From Salegentibacter salarius (lineage in GTDB: Bacteria; Bacteroidota; Bacteroidia; Flavobacteriales; Flavobacteriaceae), in NCBI RefSeq assembly GCF_900168265.1, contig NZ_FVZF01000001.1, positions 1 through 64,000 of the forward strand: a DNA stretch of 64,000 nucleotides, written 5' to 3'. Of this stretch, positions 26,202-35,413 are shown one piece after another (positions within the stretch are counted from its first letter, which is position 1; each line of letters opens with the position of its first letter). The position numbers and the translations under genes are program-made. Under the pieces are notes generated by a model that worked only from the letters and a program-made list of their open reading frames with translations, had not been told where the DNA came from and ran no database searches.

Positions 26202-26906
26202 ATGCCTGAACATACTTTAGATTATTACAGTAAGAACGACAAAATGTATGTCGCTACCGACTGTATTATCTTTGGTTTTGATGAAGGAAAACTCAAGTTA
26301 TTAATCTTTAAAAGACGTGTGGAGCCTCTTAAAGATTCCTGGTCTTTAATTGGAAGTTTTGTAAAGTTAGATGAAGACGTAGATCAGGCGGCAAAACGTG
26401 TTCTTAGTGAGATTACCGGTTTGGAGAGCGTATTTATGGAAGAGCTTAAAAGCTATGGGAAAGCTGAAAGAGATCCAGGATATCGTACAATTTCTATTGC
26501 TCAATATGCGCTAATCAGGTTAGAAGCATACGATAAAGAACTGGTAGAAAAACACGGGGCGCACTGGTATGAGATTGAAGCATTGCCAAATTTAGTTTTA
26601 GATCACAATCAGATGGTAAATGACGCCCTTGGCCGCATAAAACGCGAAGCAAGGTATAAACCTATTGGCTTTGAGTTACTGCCGGAGAAATTTACAATAC
26701 CACAACTACAACAACTTTACGAAGCTATTTATCAAAAGGAATTGGACGCAAGAAACTTTCGAAAAAAAGTGCTGTCTTTAAATGTTCTGGTGAAATTGGA
26801 CGAAAAAGATAAGTCTACTTCCCGCCGAGGAGCCTTCCTCTATAAATTTGATTATAAAAATTACCAAAAACTTCTGGAGTCAGGATATAATTTTGAAATC
26901 GCTTAA
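26202..26906 (+). CDS. Nudix-like transcriptional regulator (NrtR/AraR type)
   Basis: 234 residues. The N-terminal Nudix fold (about 10-145) has VATDCIIFGFDEGKLKLLIF and RRVEPLKDSWSLIGSF. In the Nudix box region (GSFVKLDEDVDQAAKRVLSE then ITGL) the REUxEE catalytic core is replaced by RVLSEIT, so hydrolase activity is unlikely. The C-terminal part (about 150-234) is a winged helix (FTIPQLQQLYEAIYQKELD, then RNFRKKVL and SRRGAFLYKFD). This pairing defines the NrtR group; in Bacteroides the related AraR uses a Nudix fold to sense L-arabinose. Its place 34 bases after the sugar symporter suggests it controls the transporter operon. The ligand is inferred only from context. Confidence 0.88.
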   Translation: MPEHTLDYYSKNDKMYVATDCIIFGFDEGKLKLLIFKRRVEPLKDSWSLIGSFVKLDEDVDQAAKRVLSEITGLESVFMEELKSYGKAERDPGYRTISIAQYALIRLEAYDKELVEKHGAHWYEIEALPNLVLDHNQMVNDALGRIKREARYKPIGFELLPEKFTIPQLQQLYEAIYQKELDARNFRKKVLSLNVLVKLDEKDKSTSRRGAFLYKFDYKNYQKLLESGYNFEIA

Positions 26907-27120
26907 TAATCGTTCCTAATTTCAGAACTAATGTTAAGAAAAAACAAAAAAATTATAGCTAAAAAAATTTTTTTTCTAGATAATAATTGTAAAATTTACG
27001 TTTATTGAAATTGCTTAACTGATTGTAAAGCGATAGGGATAATTTAGACAACCAACAGTGGAGGTTTCACTGTATCTAGTTAACTCCTAAAAGTTTTGAC
27101 CAACCTAAAAATTAACAATT

Positions 27121-28017
27121 ATGTATAAAAAGTTTTCAAGAAGGGATGCTTTAAAAAGTATTGCCATAGGTTCAGGAATTTTGAGTATTGGTGGCGTGGC
27201 ATCTTCTTTTGCTGCTATGAATTATATAGATGAAAATACCCTGCCAGCCAGCCAGAAGAATAATATTAAGCATTCGGTTTGTCGTTGGTGTTTTCAGGAT
27301 ATTCCCTTAGACCAATTTGCCAGGACCTGCGCGAATTTGGGAATTCAGGCTATAGATCTTCTAAAACCTTCAGAATGGGAGACAGTTGAAAAATATGGGT
27401 TGGTTTGTTCAATGGCTACAGATGTTTTCGCCGATATTGAAAATGGATTTAATGAACCTAAAAATCATAAAGATCTACAGGAAAAATATAAGGGGTTAAT
27501 TGATAAAGCTTCAAAACATAATATAAAAAACGTAATTGTTTTCTCCGGAAATCGCCGCGGAATGGACGAGCAAACCGGAATTAAAAATTGTTCAAAAGGT
27601 CTAAAACCGCTGCTTAATTACGCGAAAAAGAAAAATGTGACTTTGGTTATGGAGTTACTTAACAGTAAAGTTGATCATCCAGATTATATGGCAGATCATA
27701 CCGAATGGGGTGTTGCCCTGGCTGAAGAAATGGAAGCTGATAACTTTAAATTGCTTTACGATATCTACCATATGCAGGTAATGGAAGGCGATATTATTGC
27801 CACTATTAAGAAGCACCACAAACATATTAATCATTACCATACTGCCGGAGTTCCGGGGCGAAATGAAATTGATGATACTCAGGAACTTTTTTATCCTGCA
27901 ATTATGAGAGCCATTGTAGAAACCGGTTTTGAAGGTTTTGTTGCGCAAGAGTTTATTCCTACCAATCCAGATGAACTTGCTTCATTAAAGAAAGCGATTG
28001 AAATTTGCGATGTTTAA
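27121..28017 (+). CDS. Tat-exported TIM-barrel sugar isomerase/epimerase (hydroxypyruvate isomerase-like)
   Basis: 298 residues. A twin-arginine signal (KKFSRRDALKSIAIG, hydrophobic to about 33) precedes a xylose isomerase-like barrel. Metal and substrate motifs include LVMELLNSKVDHP (Glu), LLYDIYHMQVMEGD, INHYHTAGVPGRNEID (His) and FVAQEF (Glu), which match the Hyi/Otno isomerase branch. Export by Tat implies a cofactor or metal bound in the cytoplasm. It starts 10 bases before the glycoside hydrolase at 28027, so the two probably form an operon for processing a sugar or sugar acid. The real substrate is unknown. The 214-base gap upstream likely holds the promoter. Confidence 0.87.
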   Translation: MYKKFSRRDALKSIAIGSGILSIGGVASSFAAMNYIDENTLPASQKNNIKHSVCRWCFQDIPLDQFARTCANLGIQAIDLLKPSEWETVEKYGLVCSMATDVFADIENGFNEPKNHKDLQEKYKGLIDKASKHNIKNVIVFSGNRRGMDEQTGIKNCSKGLKPLLNYAKKKNVTLVMELLNSKVDHPDYMADHTEWGVALAEEMEADNFKLLYDIYHMQVMEGDIIATIKKHHKHINHYHTAGVPGRNEIDDTQELFYPAIMRAIVETGFEGFVAQEFIPTNPDELASLKKAIEICDV

Positions 28018-28026
28018 AAGTTGTTT

Positions 28027-30597
28027 ATGAAGAAGATTTTTTATTTAAGCCTGTTAATTAGTCTCGTAACTTTTTTCGGACAAGCCCAGGGAAAAGAAGA
28101 TGTTTACGTAGATGATAACGGCTTAATGCGTTGGGGTCATAACAACGAAGAAGTCAAAGGTTTTGGAGTGAATTATTCGGTGCCTTTTGCACATGCTTAT
28201 CGCAGCGGGCAGAAATTAAATATAGATCTAAAAGAAGCTATAGATAAGGATGTTTATCATTTTTCAAGATTGGGCTTTGATCTTTACCGAATTCACGTTT
28301 GGGATACTGAAATTAGTGATGAAGAAGGCAATTTAATAGAAAACGAAAATCTTGAATTATTCGATTATTTATTAAAGAAACTAAAGGAACGTGACATAAA
28401 TTTCGTGATTACGCCCATTGCTTATTGGGGAAATGGCTGGCCGGAGCCCGATGAAGATACCCCGGGATTTTCTAATAAATATGGAAAAGCTGGAAGTCTT
28501 ATTAAACCTGGCGCTATTAAAGCCCAGCAAAATTATTTGAAGCAATTCTTAAATCATGTGAATCCGCATACGGGTGTAGCTTATAAAAATGAGCCCAACC
28601 TTATTGCTTTTGAAATCAGTAACGAGCCGCACCATAAGGGAGAGCCTGAAGAAGTGCAGGAATTTATAGAAAAAATGGTTTCGGCTATGAAAAGTACCGG
28701 TTCTGAGAAACCAATTTTCTATAATGTAAGTCATAGTATTCACCTTGCCGAATCTTATTTTGATGCTGGAATAGACGGCGGAACTTTCCAATGGTACCCA
28801 ACCGGACTCGGATTTCAAAAGGAACTGGAAGGCAATCTTTTACCAAATGTAAACGATTATCATATTCCTTTTAATGATGTAATTGAAGAAAATAACGCGG
28901 CAAAGTTGGTGTACGAATTTGATGCTGCCGATGTTATGAAATCTTATATCTATCCGGCGATGGCCAGGAGTTTTAGGGAGGCCGGAATTCAGATAGGAAC
29001 TCACTTCGCTTACGATCCTACTTATTTGGCGTTTGGAAATACCGAATACAACACGCATTATATGAACCTGGCCTACACGCCCCAAAAAGCCCTGGCTTTA
29101 ATGATCGCGGGAGAAATTTTTCACCAGGTTCCTGTAAATAGTGATTTTGGTGTTTATCCAAAAAACCTGGAATTTCAGGATTTTGAGATCGATTATGAAA
29201 AAGATCTGGCGGTATTGAATTCTGAAGAAAAATTCATTTATACGGATGCGAATAAAATTCAGCCAAAATTCTTAAGGAACCTGAAGCAAGTTGCTGGTTT
29301 TGGGAATTCTGAAGTGGTTAAATATGAAGGAAAAGGCGCGTATTTTCTGGATAAATTAGAAGATGGAGTTTGGCGGTTAGAAGTAATGCCCGATGCTATT
29401 TTGGTAGATAATCCTTTTGGGAGCAACAGCCTTGAAAAAACCCTTGCGGTGATCAAGTGGAATGAATGGAAAATGAGTTTAGAGCTTGCCGGTTTAGCCG
29501 ATAATTTCACTTTAGAGGCTTTAAACAAAGACAATGAGTTTATTCCGGAAATTGAAGGTAAATCCTTTAAAATTCGTCCGGGAACTTATCTATTGAAAAA
29601 TAAGGATACTGAATTTGATAAAAATTCAAAGCTGGATCTAAGATTTGACCTGGAAGAATTCACCGCTCCTGAAACAACAGTAGAAAAAACCTATGTTTTG
29701 CATGAGCCTATAAATGAAATCACTGAAAATTCTTTAGCAGAAATCACTGCAGAGATCGTTTCAGATAAAGCAATTGAAAAAGTAGAAGCCTGGTTGCAAA
29801 ATGGGAATACTTATGAAGCTATTGAGCTTAAGAATAACAGCGTTTACAACTATTTGGCAGAAATTCCCGAAAGTGTATTGAAAAATGGCTTTTTGGAGTA
29901 TCGAATTATCGTTACTACTAATAAAGGAAAAGAAACTTTCCCTGGCGAAGTTAACGGCAGCCCTGAAGACTGGGATTTTTATTCCGAAGAGGTATATAAG
30001 ACACAGATTGTAAAAGAGATTAAACCACTTTATATTTTTAACGTTGCAGAAGACGAAGATTATATAGTAGGCGAGTGGAGCCCTGAGAATAAGCTAGTGC
30101 CAACTGATAAACCCGGCGAGGCAGAATACCAGGTAAAAGTGGAAAAACTCTTTCAGGAAGATGTTGAAAACCCGAAGGCAGAACCTATTTACGATTATTC
30201 GTTTCGCTATAATTTCAGCAGAAAAATTGAGGGACGTAAACCGGAATTGTCATCAAAAGATAAAATTATAATTAAGGCGAGAGCGCTAACTGAAAGCACT
30301 GATAAATTGCAACTTGCATTTGTGATGAAAAACGGGGCATCTTTTGGAACTCAAATTGATTTAGATTCGGAAATGAAAACTTACGAAATCGAACTTTCCT
30401 CTTTAAAACCGGTTAAAACAGTAAGCTTACCAAGACCTTATCCTTCATTTTTACCTTATTATTTTGAGCATTCTTACGATGGGGATTTTGAGTTGGAAAA
30501 TGCCGAAGCACTGCAATTTTCTATCGGCCCGGGAATTGAAGATAAGGAGTTGGAAAATCCGCACGGTGTGGGGATTATTTCGGTGAGTTTGGAATAG
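28027..30597 (+). CDS. Secreted GH5-type (clan A) glycoside hydrolase, large
   Basis: About 856 residues from ATG 28027 (a TTG at 28021 is in frame, but ATG is preferred). Signal peptide 1-21 ending GQAQ. The catalytic barrel (about 30-400) shows WGHNNEEVKGFGVNYSVPFA, LGFDLYRIHVWD, ITPIAYWGNGWPEP, IAFEISNEPHHKG (acid/base Glu near 200) and KLVYEFDAADVM (nucleophile Glu near 300). The remaining 450 residues are beta-rich and include an Ig-like part (about 540-640) and a final carbohydrate-binding-like jelly roll. The order NEP...EFD fits GH5 and near families acting on beta-mannans or glucans; the substrate is open. Expressed with a Tat-exported isomerase 10 bases upstream. Confidence 0.8.
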   Translation: MKKIFYLSLLISLVTFFGQAQGKEDVYVDDNGLMRWGHNNEEVKGFGVNYSVPFAHAYRSGQKLNIDLKEAIDKDVYHFSRLGFDLYRIHVWDTEISDEEGNLIENENLELFDYLLKKLKERDINFVITPIAYWGNGWPEPDEDTPGFSNKYGKAGSLIKPGAIKAQQNYLKQFLNHVNPHTGVAYKNEPNLIAFEISNEPHHKGEPEEVQEFIEKMVSAMKSTGSEKPIFYNVSHSIHLAESYFDAGIDGGTFQWYPTGLGFQKELEGNLLPNVNDYHIPFNDVIEENNAAKLVYEFDAADVMKSYIYPAMARSFREAGIQIGTHFAYDPTYLAFGNTEYNTHYMNLAYTPQKALALMIAGEIFHQVPVNSDFGVYPKNLEFQDFEIDYEKDLAVLNSEEKFIYTDANKIQPKFLRNLKQVAGFGNSEVVKYEGKGAYFLDKLEDGVWRLEVMPDAILVDNPFGSNSLEKTLAVIKWNEWKMSLELAGLADNFTLEALNKDNEFIPEIEGKSFKIRPGTYLLKNKDTEFDKNSKLDLRFDLEEFTAPETTVEKTYVLHEPINEITENSLAEITAEIVSDKAIEKVEAWLQNGNTYEAIELKNNSVYNYLAEIPESVLKNGFLEYRIIVTTNKGKETFPGEVNGSPEDWDFYSEEVYKTQIVKEIKPLYIFNVAEDEDYIVGEWSPENKLVPTDKPGEAEYQVKVEKLFQEDVENPKAEPIYDYSFRYNFSRKIEGRKPELSSKDKIIIKARALTESTDKLQLAFVMKNGASFGTQIDLDSEMKTYEIELSSLKPVKTVSLPRPYPSFLPYYFEHSYDGDFELENAEALQFSIGPGIEDKELENPHGVGIISVSLE

Positions 30598-30632
30598 AGA
30601 GATCTTTAAGATAGACTAAAAGTCTTATAATC

Positions 30633-30711
30633 CGTCATCCTGAATTTATTTCGGGATCTAAGATGAGTATAATCAATTCATGTTAGAAGCTGAAACAAGT
30701 TCAGCTTGACG
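30633..30711. repeat. Dispersed palindromic repeat, family 1
   Basis: Arms CGTCATCCTGAATTTATTTC (left) and CTGAAACAAGTTCAGCTTGACG split over 30690-30711 (right) are imperfect inverted copies; TCTAAG and TTAGAAG mark the inner ends. It lies between the glycoside hydrolase stop and a terminator. Confidence 0.8.
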
Positions 30712-30742
30712 AAGCTAAGGAACATTTTCCTTTCCTACAAAC

Positions 30743-30779
30743 AAAAATGCCTTTTGAAAATTTTCAAAAGGCATTTTTT
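30743..30779. terminator. Bidirectional intrinsic terminator
   Basis: AAAAATGCCTTTTGAAAA and TTTTCAAAAGGCATTTTT form a perfect 18-base inverted repeat between the convergent glycoside hydrolase and ribonucleotide reductase genes. Confidence 0.92.
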
Positions 30780-30798
30780 ATCTAATCTAAACAAGAGA

Positions 30799-33354
30799 CT
30801 ATCCGCATTTGGAAGAGCCGCAATCCTGACAGGTAAGGCAGCCTTCCTGATAGATAAGATTAGAAGAATTACAATTTGTACATTTTTGTTTCTTGGCAAC
30901 GGTACCATCGGCGATGAAGCGTTTTAGCGCTCTCGCAACTCCGTTTTTCCAGGTGTTTATAGATTCACTGTCTAACTGCAGACTGCTTATTAAATCTACT
31001 ACCTTTTCAATTGGCATACCGTGTCTAAGCGTGGTAGAGATCAATTTGGCATAATTCCAGTATTCCGGGTTGAATTTATGCGATAAGCCTTCTATAGTTG
31101 TTTTGTAACCTCGTTTGTTTTCATATTGGAAATCGTAACGAGAAGTTCCATCTTCATTTCTGGCTTTAATAATAGTCCCTTCAGTCACCCAACGCGGAAG
31201 CAAAATTCCTTCTTCATCATCTGCAAAACCAGTAAAGATCTCGTAAGGTCTATCGTCTATTAAGCCAATAAATGCAATCCATTTGTCCTTATTATTCTGG
31301 AAACGAACCACATCTGCGGTTAAGCTTTGCGGACGAGTAGTTGGGAATGGCGTATTGTTTTCTTCTTCAGCCTCTTCTTTTTTCTCTTCGTTAGAAATTA
31401 GAACTCCAGAACGAGAACCATCACGATACACGGTAACTCCTTTACAACCCGCCTGCCAGGCTTCTAAATATAGTTGGCCAACCAATTCTTCGGTAGCATC
31501 ATTTGGTAAATTAATAGTCACACTAATAGAGTGATCTACCCATTTTTGTACCGCTCCCTGCATTCTTACTTTACTAAGCCAGTCAACATCGTTAGAAGTG
31601 GCTTTGTAGTAAGGAGAAGCTTTTACAAGTTTATCTAGTTCGGCTTGTGTATAATCATCGGTTATTTCGTGGCCGTTTACCTTCATCCATTCTTTAAATC
31701 GATGGTGGAAAACCACGTATTCTTCCCAGGAATCGCCAACTTCATCTACAAAATCTACACGGGAATCTTTATCGTTAGGATTTACTTTTCTTCTTCGCTT
31801 GTAAACCGGCATAAATACCGGCTCAATTCCAGAACTGGTTTGCGTCATTAAACTGGTAGTTCCAGTAGGGGCAATGGTAAGTAAAGCAATATTACGACGG
31901 CCGTATTCCAGCATATCGTAATACAATTTTTCATCGGCCTCTTTAAGTCGAAGAATAAAAGGATTTTCTTTTTCTCTTTCTGAATCAAAAATTCCGAAAG
32001 CTCCTCTTTCTTTTGCTGCGTAAACTGAAGCTCTGTAAGCTTCAATAGCGATGTGCTTATGGATTTTTACTGAAAAATCTACACCTTCATCACTTCCGTA
32101 TTTAATACCTAAAGCGGCAAGCATATCACCTTCAGCAGTGATGCCAATTCCGGTTCTTCTACCTTCTTTTGCTTTGGTTTGAATGTTTTTCCAAAGATTA
32201 TATTCTACGCCTTTAATTTCATCTCCTTCAGGATCTGCTTCAATTTTAGCAAGAATCGCATCGATTTTTTCTAATTCAAGATCAATGATATCGTCCATAA
32301 TGCGCTGTGCAGCGGCAATATGTTTTTTGAAAAGTTCGAAATTGAAAGAAGCCTCTTTAGTAAACGGATTTTCAACGTAAGAAAATAAGTTTATAGCTAA
32401 AAGCCTACATGAATCATAAGGACAAAGCGGAATCTCCCCACATGGGTTGGTAGAAACCGTTTTATAACCAAGATCTGCATAACAATCTGGCACCGATTCG
32501 TTAATTACGGTGTCCCAGAAAAGAATTCCCGGCTCAGCCGATTTCCAGGCGTTATGTACTATTTTTTTCCAAAGCTTATTAGCTTCAATTTCCTTTGTTT
32601 TTTTCGGATTTTCGCTAAAAATTGGATATTTCTGAACATAATTGCGATCTTCTTTAACCGAACGCATAAATTCATCATCAATTCTTACAGATACATTGGC
32701 ACCGGTTACTTTACCCTGCTCCATTTTTGCATCTATAAAATCTTCAGAATCTGGGTGATTAATAGAAACAGAAAGCATTAGTGCTCCACGACGCCCATCC
32801 TGGGCAACTTCACGAGTAGAGTTGGAATAACGTTCCATAAAAGGAACAATACCGGTAGAAGTAAGGGCAGAGTTTTTTACGGCAGAACCTTTTGGGCGAA
32901 TGTGGGAAAGGTCATGCCCAACACCACCACGGCGTTTCATAAGCTGTACCTGTTCCTGGTCTATTTTCATGATCCCTCCATAAGAATCTGAATCGCCATC
33001 GTTACCAATTACGAAACAGTTAGAAAGGGAAGCTATTTGGTAAGGGTTACCTATACCAGCCATTGGGCTACCTTGAGGGACAATATATTTAAAGTCTTTA
33101 ATAAGGTCAAAAACCTCATCTTCACTCATTGGGTTTGGGTAGCGTTGCTCTACACGGGAAATTTCTTTTGCAATTCTACGATGCATATCGTTTGGCGTAA
33201 GCTCATAAATATTCCCCTGGGAATCTTTAAGCGCATACTTATTTACCCACACCCGTGCGGCTAAATCATCTCCTTTAAAATACTCCAGGGAAGCTTTAAA
33301 AGCCTCATCCTGGCTATACGTCTTAGGAGCGGCGGTAGTAGTGTTCACACCCAT
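30799..33354 (-). CDS. nrdJ: Adenosylcobalamin-dependent ribonucleotide reductase (class II)
   Basis: 851 residues. It reduces ribonucleotides to deoxyribonucleotides using a radical from adenosylcobalamin, so it works with or without oxygen. Visible are LSNCFVIGNDGDSDSYGG (first redox Cys), MKRRGGVGHDLSHIRPKGS, TGIVPFMERYSNSTREVAQ, the finger loop STNPCGEIPLCPYDSCRL with catalytic Cys and Glu, GIGITAEGDMLAALG, and LLTIAPTGTTSLMTQTSSGI. The C-terminus carries a zinc-ribbon-like CTNCNSSNL...CLTCQDCGSSKCG, whose last cysteines also re-reduce the active site. Length is usual for the family. No cobalamin riboswitch or NrdR box pair was recognised upstream. Monocistronic. Confidence 0.95.
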   Translation of the reverse strand: MGVNTTTAAPKTYSQDEAFKASLEYFKGDDLAARVWVNKYALKDSQGNIYELTPNDMHRRIAKEISRVEQRYPNPMSEDEVFDLIKDFKYIVPQGSPMAGIGNPYQIASLSNCFVIGNDGDSDSYGGIMKIDQEQVQLMKRRGGVGHDLSHIRPKGSAVKNSALTSTGIVPFMERYSNSTREVAQDGRRGALMLSVSINHPDSEDFIDAKMEQGKVTGANVSVRIDDEFMRSVKEDRNYVQKYPIFSENPKKTKEIEANKLWKKIVHNAWKSAEPGILFWDTVINESVPDCYADLGYKTVSTNPCGEIPLCPYDSCRLLAINLFSYVENPFTKEASFNFELFKKHIAAAQRIMDDIIDLELEKIDAILAKIEADPEGDEIKGVEYNLWKNIQTKAKEGRRTGIGITAEGDMLAALGIKYGSDEGVDFSVKIHKHIAIEAYRASVYAAKERGAFGIFDSEREKENPFILRLKEADEKLYYDMLEYGRRNIALLTIAPTGTTSLMTQTSSGIEPVFMPVYKRRRKVNPNDKDSRVDFVDEVGDSWEEYVVFHHRFKEWMKVNGHEITDDYTQAELDKLVKASPYYKATSNDVDWLSKVRMQGAVQKWVDHSISVTINLPNDATEELVGQLYLEAWQAGCKGVTVYRDGSRSGVLISNEEKKEEAEEENNTPFPTTRPQSLTADVVRFQNNKDKWIAFIGLIDDRPYEIFTGFADDEEGILLPRWVTEGTIIKARNEDGTSRYDFQYENKRGYKTTIEGLSHKFNPEYWNYAKLISTTLRHGMPIEKVVDLISSLQLDSESINTWKNGVARALKRFIADGTVAKKQKCTNCNSSNLIYQEGCLTCQDCGSSKCG

Positions 33355-33725
33355 ATTAATTTTAGATTTTGGATTAGTAATAGTTTCAAGCGGAATGTAA
33401 ATATAGACAAAGATGTAGAAGAATATAAAATCTTGTTAAAAAAAGTTATCAAACAAAAATTGTTAATAAGCTTATTATCAGTTGAATATGAATTTATCAA
33501 CATTCGAAAGTTGACAAATTTGTAAAAAAAGAGAATTAAAGTTTGTGCAGGAGTAAATTGCTGAAGCTGAAGTAGAGAAAACTATTTTCTATAGATAACA
33601 CCGGTAGTTCTCGATTATTTTTCGATTGAATCTGCAAAAATTGTAGAAGATATCTAAGTCTGAAAGTAATGAGAAATTGAAGCTAATCGAAATTATTTTG
33701 AAGCGAAAAAGTCGAATTAGTATAA
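33355..33725. other. Intergenic region upstream of nrdJ, no gene seen
   Basis: About 370 AT-rich bases between the nrdJ start and the amylase terminator. On the minus strand, CATCTTTG near 33408-33415 is one base off the TAnnTTTG box and could be the nrdJ promoter. No RNA gene, long repeat or convincing coding frame is seen. Confidence 0.5.
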
Positions 33726-33757
33726 AAAAAAGAGGCTGGTTGAATTAACAACCAGCC
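33726..33757 (-). terminator. Intrinsic terminator of the sus operon
   Basis: GGCTGGTTG and CAACCAGCC form a perfect 9-base stem. Read leftward, it is followed by CT and a run of T (33724-33731). It lies 40 bases beyond the amylase stop and ends the susC-susD-susE-amylase transcript. Confidence 0.9.
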
Positions 33758-33796
33758 AGTCTTTGAATTAACACCTATGAAAATTCAAAATAAAAC

Positions 33797-35251
33797 CTAT
33801 TTCGTGATGGAATATATTGAATATCCATTCGCCGGAGCTTCAATTGTTACCATTCCGTTTTCATCGGAGGTAGGGGTGTATGTTGAGTTGCCACTGTAAT
33901 CTAACAGGGTAACGTTATTCCAATTAGTTTGAACGTTTCTACGCTTTGTAGTACTTCCGGTGCTAATATATAGAATTAATCCGGGGTTTTCAGCATTCCC
34001 TTCTCTTTTCATTAAATATTCGTCATTATCTACATGAAGTACTTCTACATCACCCACAGCCAGACTGTTATGAATCTCGATTAACTGCTTAATTTCTTCT
34101 TTAAAAGCTTCATTTTCGTAATCTGAGTAGAATATTGTAGGATATCCATCGTGTGTTAAAATATAGGCATAAGCCTTCATTTTATTTTCTGTAGCGATGC
34201 GATTGTCTTCATTTTCGTCTTTTTCGGTGTCATGATTGGCTACAAAAGTCACAGCTTTATCGGGATTAACCTTACGAAGTGTATTTCCGTCTAAATAATT
34301 TAGGTCATCAAAACGATCAAAAGCTTCTTCCATTTTATAGAAAGCAGCAAAATCGAAAGCTGAAACTCCAGTGGCATCAACCCAGTCTACTAAAACATCT
34401 GCATTTCCATCAAAATTTTCTCCAACGGCAAATCCGCCAACTTCGTTCATCCAGTCTTCAATTACCCAGGTTCCAAAACCTTTTACGTAATCAAATCGCC
34501 AGCCGTCAAAGCCCATTTCATTTTTGTAATATTTCGCGACAGAATTATCATTCTTCCACAGCCAATCCTGTACATAAGGAACATCGTGATCTACATCCTG
34601 TTCAGAAAAGAAAAGATCGCCATCATCACTTTGGCTCACATCATTTGGATGAAAATGTTCGTAATTCCTATTGAACATTCCCGAGGCATTTCCATTTTCT
34701 TCGTTGAATAGGGTGTAGGTATCCTTTTCGCGATATGGATTGTATTCCAGACCGCCACCCGAATTATGATTTAATACGATATCTGCAATTACTTCCAGGC
34801 CAAGGTCGTGAGATTTTGAGATAAGATTTTCCAGCTCTTCGCGAGTTCCAAAACGTGTAGGAACAGTGCCATGCTGATGGTATTCTCCAAAATCAAAATA
34901 ATCTGAAGGGTCGTAACCCATGGAGTAACCACCAGATTGGCCTTTGGTAGCTACGGGAAGCCATATTCTATCTATACCGGCCTCTGCCCAGCCTTCAACT
35001 TTATCTGAAAGGTTATTCCACCATTCAAAACGTGGTTCTACATCCCAGTAGAAAGTTTGCATCAAAACTTTTTGCCCGCTGGAATATTGCGAAAGGTCTA
35101 AGGCTTCAGGATCATCAGGAGTTGCTTCAGGTTCTTCTCCACCGGTAATATCATCTGTTCCATCAACAACTTCGTCATCGTCTTTAGAGCAACCTGATAC
35201 TACTAACAGTAAGCTAAAAAGAAAAGGAAATAAAATTTTAGTTTTTTTCAT
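33797..35251 (-). CDS. GH13 alpha-amylase lipoprotein (surface or periplasmic)
   Basis: 484 residues. The signal peptide ends VVSGC with the lipid Cys at 21, then an acidic linker (SKDDDEVVDGTDD...) to about 55; an acidic stretch right after the Cys is the Bacteroidetes surface-export signal for lipoproteins. The catalytic barrel shows VLMQTFYWDV, IWLPVATKGQSGGYSMGYDP, ADIVLNHN, GWRFDYVKG (nucleophile Asp), AVGENFDG (acid Glu) and TFVANHDTEKD (third Asp). It hydrolyses alpha-1,4-glucan bonds and probably plays the SusG part. It is last in the susC-susD-susE operon; a palindromic repeat and an outer hairpin lie between susE and this gene and may lower its expression. Confidence 0.92.
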   Translation of the reverse strand: MKKTKILFPFLFSLLLVVSGCSKDDDEVVDGTDDITGGEEPEATPDDPEALDLSQYSSGQKVLMQTFYWDVEPRFEWWNNLSDKVEGWAEAGIDRIWLPVATKGQSGGYSMGYDPSDYFDFGEYHQHGTVPTRFGTREELENLISKSHDLGLEVIADIVLNHNSGGGLEYNPYREKDTYTLFNEENGNASGMFNRNYEHFHPNDVSQSDDGDLFFSEQDVDHDVPYVQDWLWKNDNSVAKYYKNEMGFDGWRFDYVKGFGTWVIEDWMNEVGGFAVGENFDGNADVLVDWVDATGVSAFDFAAFYKMEEAFDRFDDLNYLDGNTLRKVNPDKAVTFVANHDTEKDENEDNRIATENKMKAYAYILTHDGYPTIFYSDYENEAFKEEIKQLIEIHNSLAVGDVEVLHVDNDEYLMKREGNAENPGLILYISTGSTTKRRNVQTNWNNVTLLDYSGNSTYTPTSDENGMVTIEAPANGYSIYSITK

Positions 35252-35268
35252 AATAAATAAGAATTAAA

Positions 35269-35400
35269 AAGGGCTGTCTGAAAGGTTGCATTTGCGTCAA
35301 GCTGAACTGGTTTCAGCTTCTAATATGTTTTGATAATCAAAAACTTAGATTCTGAAATTAATTCAGAATGACGATTTAATAACCTTCCAGGCAGCCCTTA
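35269..35400. repeat. Family 1 repeat nested inside an outer inverted repeat
   Basis: The inner family 1 copy spans 35295-35373, with arms CGTCAAGCTGAACTGGTTTC and GAAATTAATTCAGAATGACG. Around it, AAGGGCTGTCTGAAAGGTT (35269-35287) and AACCTTCCAGGCAGCCCTT (35382-35400) are a second inverted pair with two mismatches. The whole sits between susE and the amylase gene. Confidence 0.85.
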
Positions 35401-35413
35401 AGTTATGGAGTCT

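Noticed and set aside
33355-33725. Cobalamin riboswitch upstream of nrdJ
   Set aside because: Expected for a B12-dependent enzyme, but no B12-box-like GCCACTG string or matching fold was found in the leader.
34279-34674. 131-codon plus-strand frame inside the GH13 gene
   Set aside because: Antisense to an intact catalytic domain; Gln/His/Leu-rich product without any family pattern.
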